The translations under genes and the position numbers were made by a program. Below are positions 1-10,529 of a DNA stretch of 64,000 nucleotides, in pieces (the first letter of the stretch is position 1; each line of letters opens with the position of its first letter). Below the pieces are notes generated by a model. The model worked only from the letters and a program-made list of their open reading frames with translations. It searched no databases and was not told the origin of the DNA. Source of the DNA: Larix kaempferi (taxonomy: Eukaryota > Streptophyta > Pinopsida > Pinales > Pinaceae); the NCBI GenBank assembly GCA_027924585.1, contig BSBM01001443.1, positions 310,001-374,000 on the forward strand, written 5' to 3'.

Positions 1-320
1 TCTGGACGTGTCATGAACGGGGTATCTTAGTTGCCATTCTTCTAGGATTGACTACCCGGTGTCCCTCCCGGTAGGGGGATATCATAGCCACTTGGATTTT
101 CTACTCATATTGTCTGACTTGGATTTCATCACCTTGCAGAGGATATGTTTAGTTGAGTCAGAATACTTTTAGTTAGGTGTTTGCATGCTCCTTTACCTCC
201 CTTTGGTCTAGTGAGTCCACCATTTTTTATTTTTAGGAAACCTGCTGCTTGTTGGTATTCTGACCATCTTTGTTGATACTCCACCTATTGTAGCACAGCT
301 GTTGCAGTGGGTGTTTTGAG
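1..320. other. Leader of truncated Tat-like element, no gene seen
   Basis: Noncoding stretch upstream of the gag-like frame. It is probably the 5' untranslated leader of the element whose gag follows, because nothing else intervenes. No LTR end or primer binding site is visible, so the element's 5' LTR must lie before the window. One short inverted motif (CCGGTGTCCCTCCCGGTAGG, about 56-75) is present but unremarkable. Confidence 0.4.
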
Positions 321-2500
321 TTGGTTGTTGGCCTGAGTGCCTTGTTTTTTAGCTCTCCTTCTGCACACTCGGTTGCATTAGCCCTTTTTGAGCTGTTTTT
401 TCTACTCACCTCAACCCACAGAGATTTGACACCATCTGTCACCATTGAGTCCCCGAGACATTCTCGGCGCTTCAGGGGCGAGCCCCCACAGCACGGTTCA
501 CTTGACACCACCCGTCATAGATTCCGATCATCATCTGTTGATACCACCCATCACAGATCTAGAGCCTTGTCACTTGACTCCACTCGTCAGCGACATAGGA
601 CTCTGTCACCAGATATTGACGCTCCTTACTTTACCTATGATTCTGACGAAGAGTCTGAGAACCCTATTTACACTGCCCCCACTAGCCCCATGGCTGGCAC
701 GACTTCCACTCCTTTTGTTATAGGGACCATTGGTGGCACATCCACCACTACACCAGTTACTACACCTATTTTGGGTATGCCCTCCATGGAGCCCCCATCT
801 ACCGTTCCCCTCATGGTACCTATTCCCGACACGGGAATACCTATCCCCGCAACGGGAATACCTATCCCCACTACATCAGTGGCTCACACTACCCATGGTG
901 GTGCAGGCCCATCCTCCACCACCTTAGTTCCCCCACTTGGGGGCACCATCCCAAATCCCATCCCTCCACTAGGGGGCATTGGCCCTCACGTGGTCCAACC
1001 CACTATTGTGTCACACCCTTCTTCCAGTTTGCCATTCATGGCTAGCCTCAACCTACCTGACTTGGCCAGATTGACCAACGACCCTATCCGACACGACCCT
1101 GCGTGGCCTCATATGCCTACCAAGCTCCCCTCTGACATCCCTAAGTTCGAGGGCAAGGCCGGTGAGGACCCACAAAACCATATCATGTCTTTCCACCTAT
1201 GGTGTTCCTCCAACTCCATAGTGGACGACTCTGTTCGCCTCCGTCTCTTACAGCGCACCTTCACTGGCTCTGCAGCCAAGTGGTATATCGAGCAACCCCA
1301 TGGGACCCATGCCACCTTTGCTTCCCTTGCCTCGACCTTCCTGCAGTTCTTCCAGTTGCATGTCCGCTATGACGCGGGCGTTGAGATCCTCCTATCTTGT
1401 AGACAAAACACGGCTACCCATATCATGGACCACATCCATGAGTGGCGTCGACGTCGTAGCTTATGCAAGATCAAACTAGACGACCATATCTTCCTAGATT
1501 GGTTCCTCAAATCCCTTCTCCCTGTTATTGCTAAGGATGTGGCATTAGAAAGACCCCAGTCTGAAGAAGAGGCCATCCTTAAGGCCCAACAATTCGACCT
1601 CATTTACGCCCAGTCGGGTTACCTTTATACCATTATACCTGACGCCCCTCGCGGTGAGTCCTCCTAGCACGATGCGCCGGGGGCATCCCACGCTGCAGAC
1701 GGTATCATTGGCCGTGTTTCTTCGCATCCTCAACCATTTTCCATTACACGTCCTACCCCTGGCCCCGACCTTTCGCGGGCTACCTCACAGTCTGGAGCAA
1801 CCAACTCGTATGCTCCCATGACACATCACCACCATTCCCATGGACCCTCATGTCCACCTCAGTGCTTCGGTCATGCGACTCCTGCTTATGCTCCCCTGGT
1901 CGCACCTCAGCCCTACTACCATCAGCAGGCTGCCCCAGCTCCTGCGCCTTCACAGGCCCAACCTGCTTATTATCCGCCACAGGCAGCCCCTGCGGCAAAC
2001 CCACAACCCGCTCCACAGCCATATCAGCAACCTCCTCAAGTTGCTGCACCTGCTCAGCCTCAACCTGCATATCATCCCCCGCAGCCTGCTCCTGCACCTG
2101 CGCAAGCTCAGAATCCACCTGCTGCCCAAGGGCAAGTTTATGCCCAACAAAACCCGCAGCAAAACCAGAACAACCAACGCAACCAGGGCCAACAAAACCG
2201 TGGCAAGGGCCGTAATCATGGGAACAACCAACCTGCAGACCAAGCTGGTCAACCGGTGAATCCCCCCAACAATAATAATGCGGCCCCTGCTAACCAAAAC
2301 CCTGATCGCCTGCCCAAGCAGGCTAAAAACCCCAATTTGCGAACAAACCACCCTTGTTCTATTTGCGGGGTATATGGCCACTATACACATGCTTTCCCAC
2401 ACTTGGAGCGAGCTCGCCAACTTTGGGTTGATGATGCCCATCGCCAAGGGCATGCAGCTCCTCAGGCGCCACCTAACCCCCCCAGCCTCAGCAGCCTCCT
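321..2500 (+). pseudogene. gag: Decayed gag of Tat-like Ty3/gypsy element
   Basis: Gag-type structural protein of an LTR retrotransposon. In order the frame shows an Arg/Ser/His-rich N-terminal segment with a repeated SLDTTRHR-like unit (about 490-600), a Pro/Thr-rich stretch (about 690-1010), a Retrotrans_gag-like core (about 1080-1600, with WYIE, HIHEWRRR and LKSLLP-type segments), a Pro/Gln/Ala-rich region (1890-2300) and a zinc-knuckle remnant beginning CSICGVYGH (about 2357). The knuckle is damaged: the last Cys of the CCHC pattern is Phe. A TAG at 1665-1667 interrupts the frame, which then continues in phase to about 2480, where a run of seven C coincides with a change of frame. The earliest in-frame ATG is at 690, although protein-like sequence extends upstream to about 450. 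Assignment to Tat rests on the protease and 3' region that follow. Confidence 0.7.
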
Positions 2501-5032
2501 TTGGTTCTGCAAAACCCCTTACCAACCCAAGGCGTAGTGAACGCTCAGCCATTGGCTCCCCCTCAAGCCAATGTTCAACCCCAACAGCAGATCACGTACG
2601 CTACTCCCGATCAACCCATGTTTGACTCGGGAACCCACCACTTGTTGATGATGTCATCAGCTGACGTTAACCTCCAGACTCGTCGGAACCAATATGGCTC
2701 CACCACTGAAGCCCCTCCTGCTGAGAAAACCTCTAACGCCCATCCCACCGATCAGGCGTTACGCATACCCCCGCCTCCACTAGAGGGTGCTCCCAAAGCA
2801 CCTCGTTTCCTGCTTCGCTGTATCAACAATAACCCTAATGCCCGGGCTGCGTCAAACTACAACATCGTAGATGACTTAGCCCAATCTCCCGCAGCCATGT
2901 CTGCATTAGAAGTCTTGAAAAACTGCCCTTCTCAGCGCAAGACTCTACTATCCGCCATTGGGGTGATTGACCCACATGATTCGAATCTAATGGCATTTGA
3001 TTTGGACCAATCCGAACCACGCCTGCCTTCCTCCTTAGCATTCCAAGTTTCTGTTTCCGTTCGGAATCTTGTCATCCATCGATGCATCATCGATGAGGGT
3101 GCCTCCACATGCGTTATGTCTACATTCGTATGGCAGAAGTTGGGATCCCCTACTCTCCAGTAGTCCACCACTGCATTACGCGCCTACGACAGTCGGTCGG
3201 CCCAGCCCCAAGGCCTCCTGCCCAATGTCCCCGTCCAGTTAGGTGGTAAAACCGTCCTTATCGACATTGAGGTAATCAATGCCCAATTGGATTATAACCT
3301 TTTACTTGGCCGCAGCTACATGTATGCCATGCGGGCGGTTGCCTCTTCCGTCTTTCGCACCATGATGTTCCCCCATGAGGGACGCATGGTCAAGGTGGAC
3401 CAACTCACCTACTATGATCCAAGTGCTCTCGCGGCACCTGAAAATGTTCTCCCCATGGTTGAACAACCTGTTTCTCATGCCACCACCTCGTTTGTTTCCT
3501 CTACGGGGCCCGGCGTTTACTCAGACGCGCCGATGACCTCCACCTTCCAATCCATTCCTCCCCCGGCATCTACGCCCGATGTATCTGACTTATGTACCTT
3601 GTCCCACGACAACCAACCACCTAACAATCAACCACCCTTGTTGCCTAAACCACCATTGGTACCTAGCCACATTGGTGTTACACCTATCCATACGATCCCC
3701 TTCCTAGTCCCTCCATCGGGAGTAGTAAGCGCCCCGGTCATGGCTACCCTTAGCCTCCCTGGGTTAACCTTGGGATTACCCATATGGTATCTTTTGCCTC
3801 CCGTTCGCCCGCCGACACCAGATGTCGTCCTCCAACCGGTGCAACCCATGGCTACTACCACTCAGCCACCTCCCGGTGTCTCTACCCCTTCGTCCTCCAC
3901 GACTCCCCCTCCTACTCCCAAACCCACTGGGGGCAGAGGTCCACAACCTTACACTGCTGTACCACCTCCCAAGACAGTAAAAAACCCTCCAGTATTTCGT
4001 GCTCCTCCCAAATGCTCGCTGTGCGACGAGTTGGGCCATGCGACCCACCAATGCCCACAGTTACCAGCATTGCAAAAGCACATGCAGATGCTCGACGATG
4101 ACCCCAACATCCCAACTGTCGAACTAAACCCCACTCCCAAGCCTAAAGATAAGTCCCTGCGTACCAACCACCCCTGCGCCATATGCGGTATTTACGGGCA
4201 TTATTCACATCATTGTCCTGATCTCCCGGATTACAGAGCGGCTCTCTATGAGATGAACAATCTGGATCTTGAGACGGCACCACCCACCATTGAGGAGATA
4301 TACCCCCTGGTCTATCCCCCTTCTGGAGAGGTTAATATCATCTATATGATCTCTTCAACCACTACCCCCTCGTCAACCGATTTGACGACGCAAACTTTCC
4401 GTACTGATGAGGAGATTCTTGAGGCCCTTATCACCCCGGATTATCCCTGGGATGATATGCATCATCGTTCCTACTTCATCTCAGAAGCGTCTTCCTCTAG
4501 CACCGCTACCCAATTTGCGGTTGAATCCACAAACTTCATCCCCACCAAGGTCGACTGGTTCAAGGACCCTATTCCTGCTCCTGACGCCTTCGAGGAAGGT
4601 AACATGGCCAACATCTCACCCGTCATCCACATAGATATCTCTGACCCCCCTGGCGTCAATGAATGCATTGCTTTAGGAGCCTTCTGCAGTAAGCAAGAGA
4701 TTGAGGAGTACAAACAACTCTTCCAAGAGTTCCATGATGTCTTTGCCTGGTCCTATACCGAAATGCCTGGTCTCGACCCCGCTATTATAGAGCACCACAT
4801 TAACACATGGCCAGATGTACCCCTCGTTCGCCAGAAACAACACCACATTGACACCTCTGAGTTAGGGGGCATCATAGATTCCCTCGACCCTGGTATAGGG
4901 GGCATGATCAACCATTTTGAACCTTCCCCATCACATCTATCTCAGCACGTCAATGAACCCATCCTTCAAACCAACACACATGTGATCCACAATCACAAAC
5001 CCCATGCACATAGCATGGGGGCAGGTCATTAA
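2501..5032 (+). pseudogene. Protease plus RT N-terminal edge, RT/RNH/INT absent
   Basis: Continuation of the same polyprotein in a second frame. A retropepsin region (about 2840-3400) has the active-site motif IDEGAS near 3090, and LLLGRSYMYAM about 70 residues on. A TAG at 3161-3163 interrupts it. A long Pro/Thr/Ser-rich linker follows (3430-4000), then two intact CCHC knuckles starting CSLCDELGH (about 4014) and CAICGIYGH (about 4177). Next comes the segment that normally precedes RT fingers in Tat-like elements (FHDVFAWSY, MPGLDPAI, PLVRQK; about 4730-4835). Homology stops right after VRQK and the frame ends with about 65 unfamiliar residues. No RT catalytic motif, RNase H or integrase exists before the 3' LTR at 7725, so this is a non-autonomous or internally deleted element. 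Two knuckles between PR and RT are unusual, since the nucleocapsid knuckle normally lies in gag. Confidence 0.7.
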
Positions 5033-5270
5033 CCCTGCTCACTTTTTCACACTGGTGATCTCAACCATTTTTTGAGGTCACATATCACTTGTAGATTTGA
5101 TTTGATTTGATACACCTAATATTCTTCCCCCACAGGTCATCATTTCTCCCCACCACTGCATCATTGGCTTGGTGGGCTCACCTTTATTTGCAACCATTTT
5201 TTAACCTAGTTAGTTCCTTTGACCATTTCGGAGTCCTTATGACCTCCGTTCTTTGCACCATTTTCACTGT

Positions 5271-5700
5271 CGGATTCATATTTCCGTGCCCGTGATGATG
5301 CTTGAGATCATTTCTCGCTCTCACCAGGACCAATATCAACATTGTGTCCCGACACCTTGTCGCCCCGATTTGCGTGCCACATCGACTGTTCTCCGTTTTT
5401 CACATATTTTATATCATCGGATTCATTTTTCCGAGCTGGTGATGATGCTTGAGATCATTTCTCGCTCTCACCCCCCGATTTTTTGGGTATTTTTCCAAAA
5501 TGCCCTTATCGCCTCGGTGTGCGTGCCACATCGGCCGTTACCCGTCTTTGACACCCTTTATATCGTCGGATTCATTTTTCTGAGCTCGTGATGATGCTTG
5601 AGATCATTTCTCGCTCTCACTTGGTACAATTTCAACATTGTGTCCCAACACCTTGCTGCCTCAGTTCGCGCGCCACATCGGCCGCTATCGGATTGTTCCA
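5271..5700 (+). repeat. 148-bp tandem triplication
   Basis: Three direct copies begin at 5271, 5418 and 5567, each opening with CGGATTCAT and carrying GATGATGCTTGAGATCATTT about 25 bp in. Units are 147-149 bp; the last is shorter. Inside each unit the ATGAT/ATCAT arms form a small inverted repeat. Open frames across this region are by-products of the repeat and are not annotated. Confidence 0.8.
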
Positions 5701-5885
5701 CATTTTTACATTAGCCATTCACTCCTGTCATACTGCAAATGTTTCGTTGTTTTTCCACCATTTCATCTACCCTGCAAGGAGGCCCACCAGTGTTCCCCCC
5801 TACCCTCTTTCTTGATCATCATTACTGATCCTTGATTGAACACTTCCTCCTTTCCTGGCCATTCCTTTTGTTCGGTATAATTTTA

Positions 5886-6385
5886 TCCCTTTTTCGGGCC
5901 GGACAAGTCCTTTACGAAAAAGGCACTTAGGGAGTTTCCGTTAAGCTCTTTTCTGACTCCTAAAAGAATGAAAAGATCGCCGAGCAATCTTGCTTCCTTT
6001 CATGCTCGTTAAAGTACCTGAAAGGGCATCTATCTGGTATAAGTTTAACCCTTTTCCGAACCTGGTAGACTAATTATGAAAAAGGAATACTCTAGTCACA
6101 CCGGCTAGAAGAGTTCTTCATTGCATCCTTTTATGCTTCTTTGGGCCTTGGAGACTAAATCTACGAAAAAGCAACCCCCTGGAGTCTTCTTATTTGCTTT
6201 CAGACTCTCTAAAATTGAAAGCAACCACGAGCATGAACTGTCCTGGGCTCGTAAAATCCACACGACAGTACCATTCCATCACTTCAGAGTCTTCTTATCG
6301 CTTTCAGACTTCTTAAAATTGAAAGCAACCACGAGCATGAACTGTCCTGGGCTCGTAAAATCCACATGACAGTACCATTTTACAC
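5886..6385 (+). repeat. Array of short hairpins (first Tat-like element)
   Basis: A run of stem-loops with arms of 6-9 bp and loops of roughly 13-27 nt. Clear examples are CCTTTTTCG/CGAAAAAGG (5888-5896 with 5915-5923), TCTTTTC/GAAAAGA (5947-5953 with 5970-5976), CCTTTCA/TGAAAGG (5996-6002 with 6019-6025), TTGCTTTCA/TGAAAGCAA (6194-6202 with 6216-6224) and ACTGTC/GACAGT (6237-6242 with 6264-6269). Loops share a GACTCnnTAAAAT-like or GCTCGTAAAAT-like core. The last two hairpins are duplicated as a cassette of about 108 bp (second copy about 6283-6380). Function unknown; a cis-acting RNA role is an inference. Confidence 0.75.
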
Positions 6386-7332
6386 ACACTTCTTCTAGTT
6401 CCTTAACCCATGAAGAAGTTTCCCCCCGTGCCTCCTGGCATTATGATCGATCATCTCGGTAGCACCCCCAATCAGGTCGCCTTTGTTCAGAGTATTCTAC
6501 AGTCTCCTGCCATTTTATAGCCGCTTGAGTCTCCCTCAGACCAGTCACCCTCCCAGATCCAATACAGCTATGATCCCTTTCCCCTCAGTCAATTTCATAT
6601 GCTGCCAGATCATTCCCATTATCATACTCTGAACAAAGGAAGTTTGAGTCCACCCACTCTACTTGCCCAATTGTCCCCCCACAGTTTGTCAGTCCTGCCA
6701 CCAGTACTATCACATTTCGATTCTCCACCTCGCGCTTCTGTCAAGGAAACATCATTGCCTTGATAGTTGCAGGTCTCCCTCTGTCGACGACAACCCCTCT
6801 ATTCCAGAGGATAGGCCCAGAGGTCCCTACGCCTTGGACTTATCACCATCTATGGTAGGTTCCTACGGACCGTTCTGAGAGGAGTCATCATTGCCTCTCC
6901 AAGTGGTTGTTTCTCACATGCTCGACTTTAGCACCTTGATCGCATCGTCGAGAATCGCGTAGGGTTACATCATTTACATTATGTGTCGAAGACCCCGGAT
7001 TTCCCCCGACTCTGGCACATTCGTGAGTCACTTAGGAACACCCAGTTATATGTTCCCGTGGATGTCCGGGCTGCGTTGGCGTTTGTATTCGGAAGCCATC
7101 CAGATATCTGCTTCCTTGAGTACCCGTTTCAGTTCCAGTTCAGTGTACCATTGAGAGTGTGACCCTTGTCACTCTGATCCAGCAGCTCATCAGTTCCCTT
7201 GGTACCACATTCAGCAGCACTGTTGATATTCCGGTGCAACAGTTTTTCAGCTTACACATGGTCAGCCCAGCAGTATGTCCCAGATTTGTGTCTCCTCTGG
7301 ACACCTATGATGTACATAGTGATTATCTATGT

Positions 7333-7565
7333 ATCTTACAGGTCCCCATTTTTTGGGCCTCACAGTTCTGTTTATGTATCTTGATACGAGCATGGGTATG
7401 CCCGCCTCGTCCATATATTGAGATTATTCCTCAGTCAGTATTTGAGGTCATGTATATGTCAGGTCCCCATTTTTTGGACCCCATTGTTATTGTTATGTTA
7501 TATCCTGATACGAGCATGGGAATGCCCGCCTCGTCCATATGATCAGGTGATTCCTCATCCATTAT
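7333..7565 (+). repeat. Tandem duplication of about 120 bp with two conserved hairpins
   Basis: Two copies, each starting with AGGTCCCCATTTTTTGG (about 7341 and 7461), then a hairpin with arms ACGAG/CTCGT around CATGGG(T/A)ATGCCCGC (7386-7410 and 7510-7534), then a TTGAGGT stretch. The first motif is itself an inverted repeat (GGTCC/GGACC in the second copy). The GCATGGG hairpin recurs once at 36486-36510 in the other Tat-like element with a compensatory outer pair. Confidence 0.75.
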
Positions 7566-7710
7566 TGAGGTTATGTACTTTTAGTTCTTGCAGTTGTTCG
7601 GGATCGTTGTTCTGGGCCTCAGTTTGTTTCTTCTCTTCTCTCCACACCCAAGAAAACCATTCATAACTTATGATGTCCATCGGCCATACGATGAGCTCCT
7701 GCCCTCGCAC

Positions 7711-7724
7711 ATCAGGGGGCAATC
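7711..7724 (+). promoter_or_regulatory. Polypurine tract of Tat-like element
   Basis: ATCAGGGGGCAATC directly precedes the LTR start TGTTAAC. The same arrangement, AGGGGGCATC then TGTTAT, occurs at 36626-36637. PPTs prime plus-strand DNA synthesis in LTR elements. Confidence 0.7.
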
Positions 7725-8051
7725 TGTTAACACCCAAAAAGTGTTCACTACCTCATCTACCACATTATATGGCTCATTTGTCCATTTTCCTACCATTTTT
7801 CCCTTAAAAACCCAAAAAAGCCCACTAAAAAGCCTCCAAAAGGCCTAAAATGCCTCCAAAAGGCCACAAAACCCTCAAAATAGCCTCAAAAAGGCTAAAA
7901 AACCCCTTTTTCCTCCAAAAGTAGCAAAAATCCCCTAAAAAGGGAATAAAAAATATAAAATAATGAGGAAAAGGAGGAAAAAAACCCTATACAGCTGCCC
8001 TAAACCATGTGTTTCCCAAAACCATGGGTCAGCACTCCACCACCAAAAAAC

Positions 8052-8059
8052 TATAAATA
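8052..8059 (+). promoter_or_regulatory. TATA box of the 7725 LTR
   Basis: TATAAATA in the sequence ACTATAAATAGG, placed about 330 bp into the LTR, a normal position for a U3 promoter. Start site unverified. Confidence 0.55.
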
Positions 8060-8382
8060 GGTGATGGAGATCCCTTATTCCATATCCACAATCAAGTATA
8101 CCCTTACTCTGCCAAAATCTCTCTCGAAACCCTAGTTCACCATTGAACTATTTTCACCTTGAGAGCCCCTTTTGGCCCATTCCCACCATTAGAGAAAGAG
8201 AAGGAGCACATTGGAGCTTGGAGCAACCCTCTTGGGCATTGCAAGGAGCTTCATCAACCTTCACATTGAAGGTAATATTAATACAAAACCCTTGTTTACA
8301 AATTGTTGTTTATTTTTTATGCACATGTTTTAGAATAGTTTATATTTCTGTTTTAGCTTAGTTATTTCCATTTACTGAACTG

Positions 8383-8447
8383 CTACTAAGGAGTCCATTC
8401 TCCTTAGTAGGTGCTCATTTGCACAAGCTAGGGGTAAAACCCTAGCT
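8383..8447. repeat. Two adjacent perfect hairpins at the LTR junction
   Basis: CTACTAAGGAG/CTCCTTAGTAG (8383-8393 with 8400-8410, 6-nt loop) and AGCTAGGG/CCCTAGCT (8426-8433 with 8440-8447, 6-nt loop). Both are perfect palindromic stems. They end 5 bp before the switch from one LTR family to another at 8453. Confidence 0.8.
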
Positions 8448-8452
8448 ACACA

Positions 8453-8762
8453 TTGCTCTCACATAGCCAGTTGTTTAGACAGTTGCATTTCAAGATAAGT
8501 ATTATTGTGGTTGAGTTATGTTAATTATGTGCTCTGCAATGTTTTAATTAATGACTGTTGTTTATATGCTGAATGCATGATGAAGCTGTGTGTATATATA
8601 GTGTTTAATTCCACTGTGTTTGTTGAGTATGAATATGTATACATAAGTTTTTATTTATCCATGAATTTCTTAGTAATGTATGGGGCTGAGATTGTCAAAT
8701 AAGCCTGGTATGTTTGGTCATGTTTCCTCCCTTGCACTGGATTGATAGAAGGGGACATGACA
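8453..8762 (+). mobile_element. 5' LTR remnant (3'-terminal 310 bp)
   Basis: Matches 16413-16722 base for base except for about seven substitutions and ends GGGGACATGACA, followed 3 bp later by a primer binding site. The preceding sequence belongs to the 7725 LTR, so about 1.2 kb of this LTR is absent. Confidence 0.8.
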
Positions 8763-8765
8763 GAG

Positions 8766-8777
8766 TGGTATCAGATC
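8766..8777 (+). promoter_or_regulatory. Primer binding site
   Basis: TGGTATCAGATC, close to the plant initiator-Met-tRNA complement TGGTATCAGAGC, which is seen unmodified in the tandem family downstream. Placed 3 bp after the LTR end. Confidence 0.7.
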
Positions 8778-10529
8778 CCATGTTGCAGCACTGGGGTTGC
8801 TTGGGCCAAACTCTGAGTTACAGGTAGGTAACAGAATGTTTTAAAGCAGTATTGATGAAGTTTGGGCGGCATTTTTTATTGGAAAAATGTCAGGATCATA
8901 TTTTTCAGGTGTGGAAGAGGATCACACAGGTGCATAGATCTCTCCAAGAACTTTGAACAGTACCAGACTCGCATGATTTGGTTAAGGGACGAGAGAGATA
9001 TGAGCCCCACAAGTTGCCGAAGTAGAGGTGTTTATGCACCCACAATTGCGGGATTGCGGAAACGTTAAAAATTTTGAAGTTACGACCTGGCTTTCCGCAC
9101 CCGCAATTGCGGAATTGCGGGATTGCGGGTTGCGGGATTGCGGAAACGTTAAGTTTTCGTAATTGCAACTTGGCGTTCCGTACCCGCAATTGTGGGATTG
9201 CAGGATTGTGGAAACGATAAGTTTTCGTAATTGCGACTTGGCGTTCCGCACCCGCAATTGTGGATTGTGGGATTGCGGAATGGAGTAGTCCTGAGTTGGA
9301 AAATTGGCATTTCCGCACCCGCAATACGACTTGCGGGCTTGCGGGATTGCGGAGCCGCGAGTAAAAAAAATATAAAAAAAAAAGTATAGAGCCCGAAAAT
9401 TGATTTTTGGATTGCAGGAGCATGTGGGATCAGAATTAGATGAGTTCAGTGGCATTCTAAGGCCATTAACGAAGGCCATGAATGAACCAGTGAAGATCCC
9501 GAGCCCATTATGCTCCAATTTGGCCTAAAATTGGAATTAATGGATTTTACAAATCAGTGTCCCGACGCTTGACAGAAGGTCGGATTGAGCTGAAACTGAT
9601 ATGGAGCGGTCATGGAGTCGGCACGGTGTTAAGTTTATAATTTTGGAGCCAAAATCCAAAGGATGTGGAGTCGGGGGTGAATAAGAAGGCCAAAAAGCAC
9701 CATTCCTGGCCACTTTTTGGAGATTTCAAAAACCTTGCAGTGGATGAAAAAGACCTTAGATGAAGGATTCAAGAAAGTTACTGAACTCAACATTTCTTAT
9801 TCTCATTAAAACAGAAAATTCACATTAGACAAATATTTTCCATAAATGCACTGTTTGGGAAATAGCCATTTTTTGCCCAAAATTTGAAATTTTGGAAAAA
9901 TGTTAAAAGTGAAAAGTAGTCAAACCCAGAATTTTATAAAAGATGAATGGTGCATTGGAATAGAGATCCGCAAGTTGATAAGTGTTCCTTTTTATATGGA
10001 CTAACTTCGTCTGGTAGAAACGTTTTCCTGAATCTTTATAGATTTGCTTCTACATGTGTCCGAAGTTGGCATTTCATGATATTTTACAACTGTGTAAAAT
10101 GTGCAGAATTGTGGTGAAAATTGTCATTTTTGGAGTACTGCAATTTCCACACCCGATGTCGGAATGGAGAACATGGATAGGCAATGGAAATCTTGTCCAG
10201 TAGGGAATAATGGTGCATAGCCAGAATTTAAATGAGGTTGTCATACCCCATAGATAATTAGAGCAGAAAAGTGCCAGTGACTGTTTTGACAAATTGTTGA
10301 CAATATTGTCAATTTCCAGAATTGCATGGATGGGCAAAAGGAAATGAAGACATATTAACTCTGTAAATGATTCCATGAGTTTGAATATGTTAAATATTGA
10401 TTGTTTATGTTTCTATATACATTCTTAAGATGTCTAATAAATATTTTCATAATGCACAGTGCTTGCAGCTCATAAGATTTAATAATTGTAGCAGAAGCAG
10501 CATACAGGGAAAGGGTCTCCAAAGTAAAA
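8778..10529 (+). other. 5' leader of chromovirus-type element
   Basis: About 1.75 kb from the PBS to the first gag ATG. Apart from the CpG-rich repeat at 9039-9360 and a short A-rich tract near 9365-9385, I see no feature or gene. Long leaders are common in plant chromoviruses. Confidence 0.5.
9039..9360 (+). repeat. CpG-rich degenerate minisatellite in the leader
   Basis: About five units start at 9039, 9100, 9183, 9251 and 9318 with CCCGCAATTG or a variant, run through several GGATTGCG 8-mers and end in a TTCCGCA motif. CCGCAATTGCGG is a self-complementary core. Unit length varies (60-83 bp) mainly through the number of internal GGATTGCG copies. It is strongly CpG-rich compared with the AT-rich leader around it. 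Confidence 0.75.

Larger units (their letters stand above)
5033..7724. other. Long 3' noncoding region of Tat-like element
   Basis: About 2.7 kb between the broken polyprotein and the 3' LTR. It contains no convincing gene. It holds a 148-bp triplication, a hairpin array and a 120-bp duplication (listed separately), and ends in a polypurine tract. The same order (hairpin array, GCATGGG hairpin, PPT, LTR beginning TGTTA) recurs at 34860-36637 in the other Tat-like element, so this is an inherited 3' region and not random filler. Confidence 0.65.
7725..8452 (+). mobile_element. 3' LTR of Tat-like element, truncated at its 3' end
   Basis: Begins TGTTAACACCC after the PPT. It holds an A-rich block of degenerate units such as GCCTCCAAAAGGCC (about 7800-7960), a TATA box TATAAATA (8052-8059) followed by a presumed transcribed part, and two strong hairpins near the break (8383-8447). 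At 8453 it joins the 3' end of a different LTR family, so its own end and any target duplication are missing. Whether the join came from deletion or LTR recombination cannot be told. Confidence 0.65.

Noticed and set aside
2460-2500. Seven-C run at 2478 as programmed frameshifting in the Tat-like gag
   Set aside because: Possible in principle, but neighbouring nonsense codons at 1665 and 3161 indicate decay, and homopolymer indel is simpler.
5253-5835. Overlapping plus-strand ORFs of 65-112 codons
   Set aside because: Created by the 148-bp triplication and Cys/His/Phe-rich without domain features.
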